Shown here: one piece after another, positions 1 to 8,384 of the stretch
Layout of the letters: each line of letters opens with the position of its first letter
Position numbering within the stretch: position 1 is the first letter of the stretch
Origin: an uncultured Desulfuromonadales bacterium
Lineage (GTDB): Bacteria > Desulfobacterota > Desulfuromonadia > Desulfuromonadales > Geopsychrobacteraceae
Reading direction: 5' to 3'
Length of the DNA stretch: 15,188 nucleotides
NCBI GenBank assembly: GCA_945787295.1
Contig: CALZHQ010000068.1
Location: 1 to 15,188 of the forward strand
Notes under the pieces: model-generated
What the model saw: only the letters and a program-made list of their open reading frames with translations
Database searches by the model: none
Told to the model about the DNA's origin: nothing
Made by a program: the position numbers and the translations under genes

Positions 1-1769
<1,769 letters not shown>

Positions 1770-1800
1770 GCTCAGCCCTGAGCCTAAAAGTGTAAAAGGA

Positions 1801-1839
1801 AACGCCCCGCTGGAGAATTCTCCGGTGGGGCGTTTTTTT
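1801..1839 (+). terminator. Rho-independent terminator of groEL
   Basis: A near-perfect inverted repeat (arms AACGCCCCGCTGGAGAA and TTCTCCGGTGGGGCGTT, with G-T wobbles) forms a stem of about 15-17 bp, followed directly by seven T residues (1833-1839). It lies 31 nt after the groEL stop. Confidence 0.93.
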
Positions 1840-1885
1840 AATGGTTCTATAGCCAATAAAAAGGTTCTGATAAAAACCATCGATC

Positions 1886-1965
1886 AGCCACCAAGACTTC
1901 AAGGTACGAAGAAAATCAAAAGTCTGGATCGGGGTTTACTTCGTGTTCTTGGTGCCTTGGTGGCT
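1886..1965. repeat. Imperfect inverted-repeat element of the 'CCACCAAGGCACCAAG' type
   Basis: The left arm (1886-1911) starts AGCCACCAAG and ends ACGAAG. The right arm (1939-1965) is its imperfect reverse complement, CTTCG...CTTGGTGGCT. The outer 10 bases match exactly, the middle imperfectly, and the loop is about 27 nt. The right arm is itself built of near-repeating units (read on the minus strand: CACCAAGG, CACCAAGA, ACACGAAG). Such CACCAAG/CACGAAG strings recur between genes in many bacterial genomes, so I read it as a dispersed non-coding repeat. Family membership is from memory and untested. Confidence 0.5.
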
Positions 1966-2011
1966 AGCCTGTTTTTTGGTTATGATTCCGTTTTATTAAG
2001 CAAGGAACACG

Positions 2012-2058
2012 GGGAAAGGGAGTATCCTTTCCCTGAACTTTGTACCTGTCAGTTCAGG
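2012..2058. other. Two adjacent hairpins after the PP-loop gene
   Basis: GGGAAAGG (2012-2019) pairs with CCTTTCCC (2026-2033) across a 6-nt loop. CCTGAACT (2032-2039) pairs with AGTTCAGG (2051-2058) across 11 nt. The second overlaps the stop codon of the minus-strand gene ending at 2054. Neither has a T run on either strand, so this is not a typical Rho-independent terminator, although its place suggests a 3'-end structure for that gene. Confidence 0.4.
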
Positions 2059-3031
2059 ACAAGATAAGCCCCCGGGAAGCCTCCCGTGGCAGCGGCTTTA
2101 CCGTCAGCTCGAATTCTTTCTCTGTGTTCGAAAAGAGCACCTCAAGTTCGGCTTCGTCCTTGCCTTTGCCGTAAGACGCGAGGATCGCCGCGGCGGTTTT
2201 CAAATCTTCTTCAGTCTCCTCACCGCAGAACAGCCCCAGCGGGCCGCTGAAGTTGCTGCAGCGTAGCTTCAGCTGAGCTTTTGTTGCGAGTTTTTCGATC
2301 AGGTCGTTGTCGGCCTGGTTTCTCCCGAGCACAAGTTTGGCGGTTTCTGAGAGGCGGAACTGGCGTCCAGCTTTGAGCAGCTCGACATCTGCGGGGGTGG
2401 CCTCCGGATCGTGCTCCAGCAGGTCGCGTAACTGGTTGGAGAATCCTACCTCAGTCAGCAGGCAGCCACCGCCACTGGCCGGAAAATCGGGATAGCCCCA
2501 CTCGACTGCCAGGGCTTGCTGGCGTTTACGCGAACGGCCTTGAATGTCGAGAAGCTGTTCCCGGTCGACCAGGCCATTCTCTTCCATCGGGGTCACCGGC
2601 AGCAGTTTGGCAGAGAGTGGCCGCAAGACTTGATTCGGATAACCGCAGTGCTTGGCGACCGAGCGCAGGGCGTTGGCGTTCTGGCTCATCGGCCGCTGGC
2701 CGAGAACCTCGCCGGAAAAGAGAAAGTCGAAACCCTCTTTCTCCATGATCTCACCGGCGAGCCTGAACATCATCGCGTGGCAGTCGATGCAGGGGTTCAT
2801 GTTGCGGCCGTAGCCGTACTTAGGATTTTTCACCATCTCCAGGTGGATAGCGCTGATCTCTTTAACAAGCAGCGGAAAGCCGATCGCTGCGGAGGCAGCC
2901 TTGGCTTTTCCGGCACCGAAAAAAGGGGTGACGAATGATATGCCGGTGACTTCGATCCCCTGGCGAAGCAGGGTCATTGCCGCCAAGGTGCTGTCGAGGC
3001 CGCCGGACATCAGTCCTAATGCTTTGGTCAT
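2054..3031 (-). CDS. PP-loop ATPase, MnmA/ThiI-like tRNA thiolation family, with NFACT-R-like C-terminal domain
   Basis: The 325-aa protein begins with a PP-loop ATP pyrophosphatase domain: motif SGGLDS at residues 9-14, as in MnmA, ThiI and related enzymes that adenylate RNA bases before sulfur insertion. NPCIDCHAMMF (79-89; Cys81, Cys84) corresponds to the catalytic-Cys region of MnmA-like thiolases. A second conserved-looking Cys lies at 190 in SGGGCLLT. Residues about 235-300 (GRN at 236-238, ND at 242-243, GP at 263-264, AAxxLASYGKGKD at 280-292) resemble the NFACT-R RNA-binding domain of RqcH-type proteins. A tRNA or other RNA thiolation role is inferred; the target base is unknown. The start is the ATG with GGAGAG (3038-3043) 6 nt upstream. 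A longer in-frame extension to 3370 would run through the pilT promoter and start and has no family match. The gene is monocistronic and divergent from pilT. Confidence 0.8.
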   Translation of the reverse strand: MTKALGLMSGGLDSTLAAMTLLRQGIEVTGISFVTPFFGAGKAKAASAAIGFPLLVKEISAIHLEMVKNPKYGYGRNMNPCIDCHAMMFRLAGEIMEKEGFDFLFSGEVLGQRPMSQNANALRSVAKHCGYPNQVLRPLSAKLLPVTPMEENGLVDREQLLDIQGRSRKRQQALAVEWGYPDFPASGGGCLLTEVGFSNQLRDLLEHDPEATPADVELLKAGRQFRLSETAKLVLGRNQADNDLIEKLATKAQLKLRCSNFSGPLGLFCGEETEEDLKTAAAILASYGKGKDEAELEVLFSNTEKEFELTVKPLPREASRGLILS

Positions 3032-3069
3032 CTTAAACTCTCCGCTAATGGTATTTTCGCAAGCCGTGG

Positions 3070-3099
3070 AATCTAGCATAGCACTGGTTGCAGCGGCAA
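3070..3099 (-). promoter_or_regulatory. Possible sigma-70 promoter of the PP-loop gene
   Basis: On the minus strand TTGCCG (3094-3099) and TAGATT (3070-3075) are 18 nt apart, each matching 4 of 6 consensus bases. The site lies about 40 nt upstream of the ATG at 3031. It is a weak match judged by eye. Confidence 0.3.
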
Positions 3100-3120
3100 G
3101 TCTTGTCTGCGCGAGAGTGC

Positions 3121-3149
3121 TTGACAGTCCGTCGGCGGACTGGCAAGAT
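3121..3149 (+). promoter_or_regulatory. Likely pilT promoter with a 7-bp inverted repeat in the spacer
   Basis: A perfect -35 TTGACA (3121-3126) is followed after 17 nt by a poor -10, CAAGAT (3144-3149). The spacer contains the perfect inverted repeat CAGTCCG-TCGG-CGGACTG (3125-3142). A good -35, a weak -10 and a palindrome between them suit a regulated promoter where a protein binds the spacer. The pilT start is 36 nt downstream. Confidence 0.45.
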
Positions 3150-3184
3150 AAGAGCCCGTTAATTCTTTGGAGTGGAGTGACCTG

Positions 3185-4258
3185 ATGGCTAAGATCGATG
3201 CACTGTTCAAGATGATGCAACAGCAAGGGGCCAGTGACCTGCATATTTCGACCGGTGCCCCGCCGATGCTCCGTTTGCATGGCGAGATGGTGCGCATAAA
3301 ATCTCCCGATTTGACCAACGAACAGGGCAAGGCCCTGCTTTTTGAGATTCTTGATGATGAGCAGAAGCAACAGTTTGAGGAAACCCGCGATCTCGACTTT
3401 GCCTATTCAATCCCCGGCTTGGCACGCTTTCGGGGGAATATTCTCGATACCCATCGGGGGATCGCCGCGGTGTTCCGGATTATCCCGAGTGAAATTCTGA
3501 CCGCGGATCAGTTGAAACTGCCAGAAGGGGTGCGCAAGATGACCCGCTTCAAAAAGGGTTTGGTGCTGGTCACCGGCCCGACCGGGAGCGGCAAGTCAAC
3601 CACATTGGCGGCGATGATCGACCTGATCAACAGGACCCGCAAAGAACATATCCTGACTCTGGAAGATCCCCTTGAATTTATTCATCAAAATAAGATGTCA
3701 TTGCTCAATCAGCGGCAGATCGGGACCCATAGTCAATCTTTTGCCGCCGCCTTGAAAGCCGCCTTGCGGGAAGATCCGGATATCATCCTGGTCGGTGAAA
3801 TGCGGGATCTGGAAACCATCGAATTGGCGATGAGTGCCGCTGAGACCGGACACCTGGTGTTTGGCACCCTGCATACCAACTCGGCGCCGAAAACCATCGA
3901 CCGGATTATTGATGTTTTCCCGACCGATGCCCAGGAGCAGGTGCGCAGCATGCTTGGCGAGAGCCTCAAGGGGGTTGTCTGCCAGCAGTTGTTGAAGACC
4001 GCCGATGGCAAAGGGCGGGTTGCTGCCTTGGAGATCATGCTCGGCAATGCGGCTATCGGTAACCTGATCCGCGAAGGCAAGACCTTCCAGATTCCTTCAA
4101 TTATCCAGACGGCCCGAAAAGAAGGGATGCAGTTGATGGATACCCACCTGATGAGTTTGCTAGACGAAGGAAAAGTGACGGTGGAAGAGGCGTATCGCTG
4201 TGCGGTTGAAAAACGGAATTTTGAGGCAAAACTGCCGAAGGGTGAGCCGCCGGAGTAG
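3185..4258 (+). CDS. pilT: Type IV pilus retraction ATPase PilT, 357 aa
   Basis: PilT is the hexameric cytoplasmic motor at the base of the type IV pilus that depolymerises pilin and retracts the fibre, driving twitching and surface behaviour. Visible features are the N-terminal GASDLHIS segment of PilT-like ATPases (residues 15-22), Walker A GPTGSGKST (131-139), the Asp box LEDPLEF (159-165), the Walker B region ALREDPDIILVGEMRD (193-208), the His box TGHLVFGTLHTNSA (221-234), and the PilT signature AIGNLIREGK near residue 285. Length is normal for PilT; the AIxNLIRE signature separates it from PilB. The ATG has GGAG at 3174-3177, 7 nt away; an in-frame TTG at 3167 overlaps the first of two GGAG sites and is less likely. 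No other pilus gene lies in the window. Confidence 0.95.
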   Translation: MAKIDALFKMMQQQGASDLHISTGAPPMLRLHGEMVRIKSPDLTNEQGKALLFEILDDEQKQQFEETRDLDFAYSIPGLARFRGNILDTHRGIAAVFRIIPSEILTADQLKLPEGVRKMTRFKKGLVLVTGPTGSGKSTTLAAMIDLINRTRKEHILTLEDPLEFIHQNKMSLLNQRQIGTHSQSFAAALKAALREDPDIILVGEMRDLETIELAMSAAETGHLVFGTLHTNSAPKTIDRIIDVFPTDAQEQVRSMLGESLKGVVCQQLLKTADGKGRVAALEIMLGNAAIGNLIREGKTFQIPSIIQTARKEGMQLMDTHLMSLLDEGKVTVEEAYRCAVEKRNFEAKLPKGEPPE

Positions 4259-4287
4259 TTGTCTCAAAACTGAAAAACGGCTATATT
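4259..4287 (+). promoter_or_regulatory. Sigma-70 promoter directly after pilT, probably for moaA
   Basis: TTGTCT (4259-4264; 4 of 6) and TATATT (4282-4287; 5 of 6) are exactly 17 nt apart, and the -35 begins on the base after the pilT stop. Transcription would start near 4294, just before the hairpin at 4297. It is judged by eye, but both the spacing and the -10 are good. Confidence 0.55.
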
Positions 4288-4296
4288 GTTTAAGTA

Positions 4297-4330
4297 CAGG
4301 GGCGGCCCATGGGGCGCCCCTGGTTTTCTT
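4297..4330 (+). terminator. GC-rich hairpin with T-rich tail between pilT and moaA
   Basis: CAGGGGCG (4297-4304) pairs perfectly with CGCCCCTG (4315-4322), with possible further CCC/GGG pairing inside. The sequence GGTTTTCTT follows. It should terminate pilT transcripts. For a transcript begun at the promoter 4259-4287, the same hairpin would be the very 5' end of the moaA message. Confidence 0.75.
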
Positions 4331-4355
4331 GTCCACTATGAATTTCGGGCGACCC

Positions 4356-5369
4356 ATGTCTAGCCCCTGCCCGTATTTAAAGGTTAAACGTTTGCGCGAC
4401 AGCTTTTCACGAAAAATCGATTATCTGCGGATTTCAGTGACCGATCGCTGCAATTTACGCTGCCGCTACTGCATGCCGGAAGAGGGGGTCCCCTCGGTCG
4501 GCCATGGCGCCGTTCTCAGCTATGAGGAACTGTTCCGGGTCGCCCGCGTTGCAGTGCAGCTGGGGGTGCGAAAAATCAGGCTGACCGGTGGAGAGCCGTT
4601 AGTACGCAAAGGGCTGTTCGACTTCATCAGCTCTTTGGCCCAGCTGCCGGAGCAGCCGGAACTGACTTTGACGACCAACGGTCTGCTGTTGGCGGAAACT
4701 GCCGAACGGCTCAAAAAGGCTGGTCTTTCGCGGATCAATGTCAGTCTTGACAGCTTGCGGCCGGAGCGCTTTGCCGAGATGACCCGGCGCAGTGGTCTGG
4801 AAAAGGTGCTGGAAGGATTGCGGGCTGCCGAGGCGGCCGGTCTGGCGCCGATCAAAATCAACATGGTGCCTATTCTGGGCGTCAATGAAGATGAAATCGC
4901 CGATTTTGCCCGGCTGACGTACGATCATCCATGGCAGGTCCGCTTTATCGAGTTTATGCCGGTCAGCTCCGGTCTGGATTATTCTCCGGAGCAGCTTTAC
5001 CCGGCCGAGCAGATTCAGGCCGATCTGCAGAAACTGGCCGATTTGAGCCGTGAAGAGCAGGCGGGCATCGTCGGCCCGGCCCGCATCTATCGGCTCAAGG
5101 GGGCGCAAGGGACAGTCGGTATTATCCCGGCGGTTTCGGAGCATTTTTGTGGCGAGTGCAACCGGCTGCGCTTAACCGCTGATGGCCAATTGCGCCCCTG
5201 TTTGCTGTCACAGCAGGAGATCGATCTGCGTTCGCTTCTGCGCGACGGGGTCGCTGATGAGGTGTTGGCGGAGCTGCTGGAAAAATCGGTGGCTGCCAAG
5301 CCGGAGCGACACTGTGTCGATGAAAATTATCGCCCTGGCAGCAGGCGGATGCAGGGAATTGGCGGATAA
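4356..5369 (+). CDS. moaA: GTP 3',8-cyclase MoaA (molybdenum cofactor step 1), 337 aa from this start
   Basis: MoaA is a radical SAM enzyme that, with MoaC, converts GTP to cyclic pyranopterin monophosphate, the first step of molybdopterin synthesis. The N-terminal radical SAM cluster motif is CNLRCRYC (Cys32, Cys36, Cys39), followed by the SAM-binding GGEP (78-81). The C-terminal cluster that holds GTP has Cys265, Cys268 and Cys282 (FCGECNRLRL...LRPC). The protein ends in Gly-Gly (RRMQGIGG), as activity in MoaA requires. The start is unsure: the ATGs at 4338 and 4356 lack good ribosome sites, while a TTG at 4391 has AAAGG 7 nt upstream and would give a 325-aa protein close to family size. 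The stop lies in front of a hairpin shared with convergent tatA. Confidence 0.95.
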   Translation: MSSPCPYLKVKRLRDSFSRKIDYLRISVTDRCNLRCRYCMPEEGVPSVGHGAVLSYEELFRVARVAVQLGVRKIRLTGGEPLVRKGLFDFISSLAQLPEQPELTLTTNGLLLAETAERLKKAGLSRINVSLDSLRPERFAEMTRRSGLEKVLEGLRAAEAAGLAPIKINMVPILGVNEDEIADFARLTYDHPWQVRFIEFMPVSSGLDYSPEQLYPAEQIQADLQKLADLSREEQAGIVGPARIYRLKGAQGTVGIIPAVSEHFCGECNRLRLTADGQLRPCLLSQQEIDLRSLLRDGVADEVLAELLEKSVAAKPERHCVDENYRPGSRRMQGIGG

Positions 5370-5372
5370 AGA

Positions 5373-5400
5373 AAAGGGCGCCCCGATTGGGACACCCTTT
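5373..5400. terminator. Bidirectional hairpin between convergent moaA and tatA
   Basis: Arms AAAGGGCGCCCC and GGGACACCCTTT pair at 10 of 12 positions around a 4-nt loop. On the minus strand the stem is followed by TTTTCTTT, a better T tract than on the plus strand. It therefore suits tatA termination well and moaA less well. Confidence 0.7.
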
Positions 5401-5423
5401 AGTATTTAAAACTGCTGTCCGGA

Positions 5424-5639
5424 TCAGGCGTCTTTTTTATCCTTGTCAGATTTTTCTGAAATCTCTTCTACTTTTGCTTCTTCGATCTCTTCCTCGTCTT
5501 CCGCGTCACTTACGCCTTTTTTGAAGTTACGCAGGCCTTTGCCGAGGGAACTGCCGACTTGTGGCAATTTGCCGGCGCCGAAGATGATCATCACCAGCAC
5601 CAGGATGATCAGCAGCTCTTGAGTTCCAAGTCCGAACAT
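5424..5639 (-). CDS. tatA: Sec-independent protein translocase TatA/TatE family, 71 aa
   Basis: TatA oligomerises to form the passage through which the Tat system exports folded, often cofactor-loaded proteins. The protein has the family layout: a single N-terminal membrane helix (residues 6-20), the hinge and amphipathic start FGAGKLPQVGSSLGKGLRNFKKG (20-42), then a charged acidic/lysine tail. The ATG has AGGAG (5646-5650) 6 nt upstream. tatB and tatC are not nearby, so they must be elsewhere or this is an extra copy. Tat substrates HybO (edge of window) and HybA lie 9 kb away. TatA and TatB can be confused; the short length and the FGAGKLP hinge favour TatA/E. Confidence 0.92.
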   Translation of the reverse strand: MFGLGTQELLIILVLVMIIFGAGKLPQVGSSLGKGLRNFKKGVSDAEDEEEIEEAKVEEISEKSDKDKKDA

Positions 5640-5705
5640 GTTCGTCTCCTATATCCGATCAGTATTAATGTTTTGTTGTTAAGTTCATTATGAGCTAGAC
5701 AGCTA

Positions 5706-5734
5706 AAGATACACCGGAAGAGGGAAAAAGACAA
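5706..5734 (-). promoter_or_regulatory. Sigma-70 promoter of tatA
   Basis: On the minus strand TTGTCT (5729-5734) and TATCTT (5706-5711) are 17 nt apart, each matching 4 of 6 consensus bases, about 65 nt upstream of the tatA ATG. Confidence 0.45.
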
Positions 5735-5790
5735 TCAATGATACGCTTGTATACGGGGAATTAAGCGAGTTTTTTCCGGCGAAAAACATT

Positions 5791-5822
5791 AAAAAGCCCC
5801 ACACCAGAGAGGAGTGGGGCTT
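5791..5822 (-). terminator. Rho-independent terminator of the chemoreceptor gene
   Basis: AAGCCCCAC (5794-5802) and GTGGGGCTT (5814-5822) form a perfect 9-bp stem. On the minus strand it is followed by a T run (complement of 5791-5795). It begins 6 nt after the stop of the minus-strand chemoreceptor gene. Confidence 0.9.
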
Positions 5823-5828
5823 GGTCGT

Positions 5829-7709
5829 TTAAAGGTCTGCCCAGCCGATCGACCGAGGCGGGTGCGAGCGATTGCTGTTCTGTTGTTGGGTACCGCCAGA
5901 TAAGTCTTTGTGTTGCAATCTGAAGTGTGACAGCAATTCCTGCAGGCGGTGAGCTTGCGACGACAGCTCTTCACTGGTGGCAGCACTCTCTTCCGAACTG
6001 GAGGTGTTGGTCTGGATGACCTGGTCGATCTGGCTCAGGCCGAGATTGACCTGCGAAATTCCATGCGCCTGCTCTTTGCTGGCTGTCGCGATCTCATCCG
6101 CCAGGTCAGAGACCTTGGTGATTCCGGAAACGATTTCAGCCAAAGCATTGGCCGTTTCGTCGGCAATCTGGACGCCGTTCTCGGTCTTGGTGACCGAGCC
6201 CTGAATCAGATCGGTGGTTTCGCTGGCGGCTTTGGCGCTGCGGGCGGCCAGATTTCGGACCTCTTCAGCGACCACCGCAAATCCCTTGCCGTGCTGCCCG
6301 GCGCGGGCGGCTTCGACGGCGGCGTTAAGCGCCAGCAGATTGGTCTGGAAGGCTATCTCGTCAATTGCTTTGATAATCTTGCTGATCCCTTGCCCGGAAT
6401 TCCTGATTTCGATCATGGCCTTGACCATCTGCTGCATTTTTTGATTGCCCGATTCGGCGGTCATTTTTGCCTCGGTTGAGAGCTGGTTGGCCTGATCAGC
6501 GTTGTCGGCGCTGAATTGGATCTGGCTCGACATCTCATTCATCGAGGAACTGATCTCTTCCAATGACGCGGCGGCAGAACTGGCCCCTTCAGAAAGGGTC
6601 TGGGCGCTGTCGGCGACTTGTGCGCTGCCGCTCGCGATTTGATGGCTGCCACAGAGGATCTCCTCCATGACGTCGCTCAACTTGTCAGCGGACTGTTTCA
6701 GTGCGGTACGGATCAGGTCCTGATCATCTTTCGGTAGAATGGCGATATTGAAATCACCCTCCGCCAGCTTCTGCATCGCGTCGACGACCTCATGCTCAAG
6801 GTCGTCGGCAAAATCGTTGAGCGCTCTGGCCATGCTGCCGAATTCGTCGCCCCGGTTGCCCAGATTGAGGCGGGCAGAGACCCGGCCCTGGCTCAATGAG
6901 CGGGCCATCTCGACCGTGGCTCGCAGCGGTCTGGTGATGCTGAGGGCGAAGATGCCGAAAACAACGCCGGTGACGATGATGGTCAGGATGAAGACGCCCA
7001 GCAGGCTGATGCCAGCCTGACTCGAGGTGTCGTTTAAATTTTGACGGGTTTTGACCATTTCGACATCGGCCTCGGCCAGGGCCTGATTGAGGCTGCTTTT
7101 GGCTGTTTGGACTTCTGCCAAACTGTTGGCGGCCAGTTCTTGCAGGTTCTTGGAGATGAAATAGTACATATTTGCCAGCGACAGGGCGATTTCTCCCTGC
7201 CGGGCCTTGAATTGCGTGTGATTATCTTTGATTGAGTAAAGATCGGGAAGTTCGAATTCGAGCAGGGTGGCAACATCGACAAAATTATTGACCGTGACTT
7301 TGCCGATACTGTTTTTCGTGCCGGAAACCAGTCTCTCGCTGCCGGGGACCTTGTAGATCAATTCCGCTTCTTTAACCAGCGTCTGAGCCTCAGCGAGAAT
7401 CTCCTTCTCGGTGACCCCGCGGTTGGGACCGGAGATGACCATGTCCATCAGTTCGATCATGCGCCGATTCAGGTTACCGAGTGCGCGGGCGTTGCCTTCG
7501 CTTTCAAGTGCCTGATCGTAGCTGGCGACCAGGTTGTCGCGGATCGTATCATTTCTGTCCAGGGCTTGCACGGCGGTGGTGTCGATGCTGTTGGTCGAGA
7601 GGTAGCCGATTCCGCCGAGCGCTAACATGCCGAGCAAACCTAATAAGGCGATCAAGCCCATTTTGTGGAAGATTTTAAACTGGAATTTCTTTTGCTGTGG
7701 TTGCGTCAT
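5829..7709 (-). CDS. Methyl-accepting chemotaxis protein, 626 aa
   Basis: This is a membrane chemoreceptor that passes a periplasmic signal to CheA/CheW. Layout: short basic N-terminus, TM1 (18-38), a helical periplasmic sensor of about 195 residues (39-232), TM2 (233-258), HAMP (259-311), a second HAMP-like stretch (312-350, with AEGDF), then the coiled-coil signalling domain. The highly conserved hairpin tip [20 protein letters not shown] begins at residue 450 and continues [15 protein letters not shown] (474-488). A tail of about 27 residues rich in Gln, Asn, Ser and Pro ends GWADL. The ligand is unknown. The start is the ATG with AAAGGAG (7718-7724) 8 nt upstream; an in-frame TTG at 7742 has no such support. 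The gene lies 197 nt downstream of the hydrogenase operon with its own promoter. Confidence 0.95.
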   Translation of the reverse strand: MTQPQQKKFQFKIFHKMGLIALLGLLGMLALGGIGYLSTNSIDTTAVQALDRNDTIRDNLVASYDQALESEGNARALGNLNRRMIELMDMVISGPNRGVTEKEILAEAQTLVKEAELIYKVPGSERLVSGTKNSIGKVTVNNFVDVATLLEFELPDLYSIKDNHTQFKARQGEIALSLANMYYFISKNLQELAANSLAEVQTAKSSLNQALAEADVEMVKTRQNLNDTSSQAGISLLGVFILTIIVTGVVFGIFALSITRPLRATVEMARSLSQGRVSARLNLGNRGDEFGSMARALNDFADDLEHEVVDAMQKLAEGDFNIAILPKDDQDLIRTALKQSADKLSDVMEEILCGSHQIASGSAQVADSAQTLSEGASSAAASLEEISSSMNEMSSQIQFSADNADQANQLSTEAKMTAESGNQKMQQMVKAMIEIRNSGQGISKIIKAIDEIAFQTNLLALNAAVEAARAGQHGKGFAVVAEEVRNLAARSAKAASETTDLIQGSVTKTENGVQIADETANALAEIVSGITKVSDLADEIATASKEQAHGISQVNLGLSQIDQVIQTNTSSSEESAATSEELSSQAHRLQELLSHFRLQHKDLSGGTQQQNSNRSHPPRSIGWADL

Positions 7710-7750
7710 TACTGCGACTCCTTTGTTTGGCTCAGTCGTCAACTGTCAGT

Positions 7751-7770
7751 TTCTTAGCAGTGTCTAAGAA
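7751..7770. promoter_or_regulatory. Perfect 7-bp inverted repeat over the chemoreceptor -10 region
   Basis: TTCTTAG-N6-CTAAGAA is a perfect dyad that overlaps the predicted -10 (7767-7772) and start site of the chemoreceptor gene. The position is typical of a repressor operator. The regulator is unknown. Confidence 0.5.
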
Positions 7771-7795
7771 TAGCAGCCGGGCTGGAGCATTGCAA
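7767..7795 (-). promoter_or_regulatory. Sigma-70 promoter of the chemoreceptor gene
   Basis: On the minus strand TTGCAA (7790-7795) and TATTCT (7767-7772) are 17 nt apart, each matching 4 of 6 bases. The upstream side (7796-7830) is very AT-rich, which could act as an UP-type element. The ATG is 57 nt downstream. I did not see a flagellar sigma-28 consensus. Confidence 0.5.
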
Positions 7796-7906
7796 TAAGA
7801 TAATTATAATAAATTTACTTTTATCTGGTTGTTTGTGTGAGTTTGGACATTTTAAAACCATCGTATATTCGGGATCTTGTGAAACTTACATTGCTTGTTG
7901 ACTGCT

Positions 7907-8380
7907 CTACTGGGGGGAGCTCGTTCGGTTTAATTCTAGAATGTACTTCGATAGGTCGGTGAATGCTGGCGTAATCTCGGTAGACAAACCACGGTTTCTG
8001 AGGCAGGATTTTATTTGCACTAAATAGAGGGTTGTCGGCGGGAGTTGCCCTAGCTTTTGCGCGGCATCCAGAAGCTCCGCAAGACCAATATGATGGCCGC
8101 TTTTCTGAAAGGCTGCCGGCGGCAGGCCATGCAGTTCTTTGTCGCTCAGGATTCTTCTGCTGCCAGGCTCCGCACCGAAGTCGGCAGCATCGATGATAAT
8201 GAGCTGTCGGCAGTCAGCAAGCAGCGGCAGCAACTTGAGTCCGCCGCAACCACCATCAATCAGTTCAACTGAGAGCGGCAGGTCTAACTGTTGCAAGCGT
8301 TCGATGGCTTTGATGCCGAAACCGTCATCACCCATCAGCGGATTTCCGACCCCGATAATTCTGGTCTGGCCGCGACTCAT
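7907..8380 (-). CDS. [NiFe] hydrogenase maturation protease (peptidase family M52), 157 aa
   Basis: Enzymes of this family cut the C-terminal peptide from the hydrogenase large subunit after nickel is inserted, which lets the active site close. The family start IIGVGNPLMGDDGFG (8-22) is clear. Probable Ni-sensing ligands, by comparison with HybD/HycI, are Asp18/Asp19, Asp64 (IIIDA) and His96 (SGHHIGL). The end PTTLYLVQI (115-123) also fits. Its substrate is very probably the large subunit encoded 4 nt upstream, which still has a cleavable tail of 7 residues after the last ligand His. There is no clear ribosome site, so translation is probably coupled to the upstream gene. No terminator follows it. 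Confidence 0.93.
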   Translation of the reverse strand: MSRGQTRIIGVGNPLMGDDGFGIKAIERLQQLDLPLSVELIDGGCGGLKLLPLLADCRQLIIIDAADFGAEPGSRRILSDKELHGLPPAAFQKSGHHIGLAELLDAAQKLGQLPPTTLYLVQIKSCLRNRGLSTEITPAFTDLSKYILELNRTSSPQ

Positions 8381-8384
8381 CTGG

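Noticed and set aside
3032..3370. N-terminal extension of the PP-loop gene by 113 codons
   Set aside because: It overlaps the pilT start and promoter, has no family-like sequence, and the downstream ATG has a good GGAGAG site and begins exactly at the PP-loop domain.
4288..4355. Molybdenum cofactor riboswitch before moaA
   Set aside because: Only about 60 nt with one simple hairpin are available; the known Moco motif is much longer with several conserved helices.
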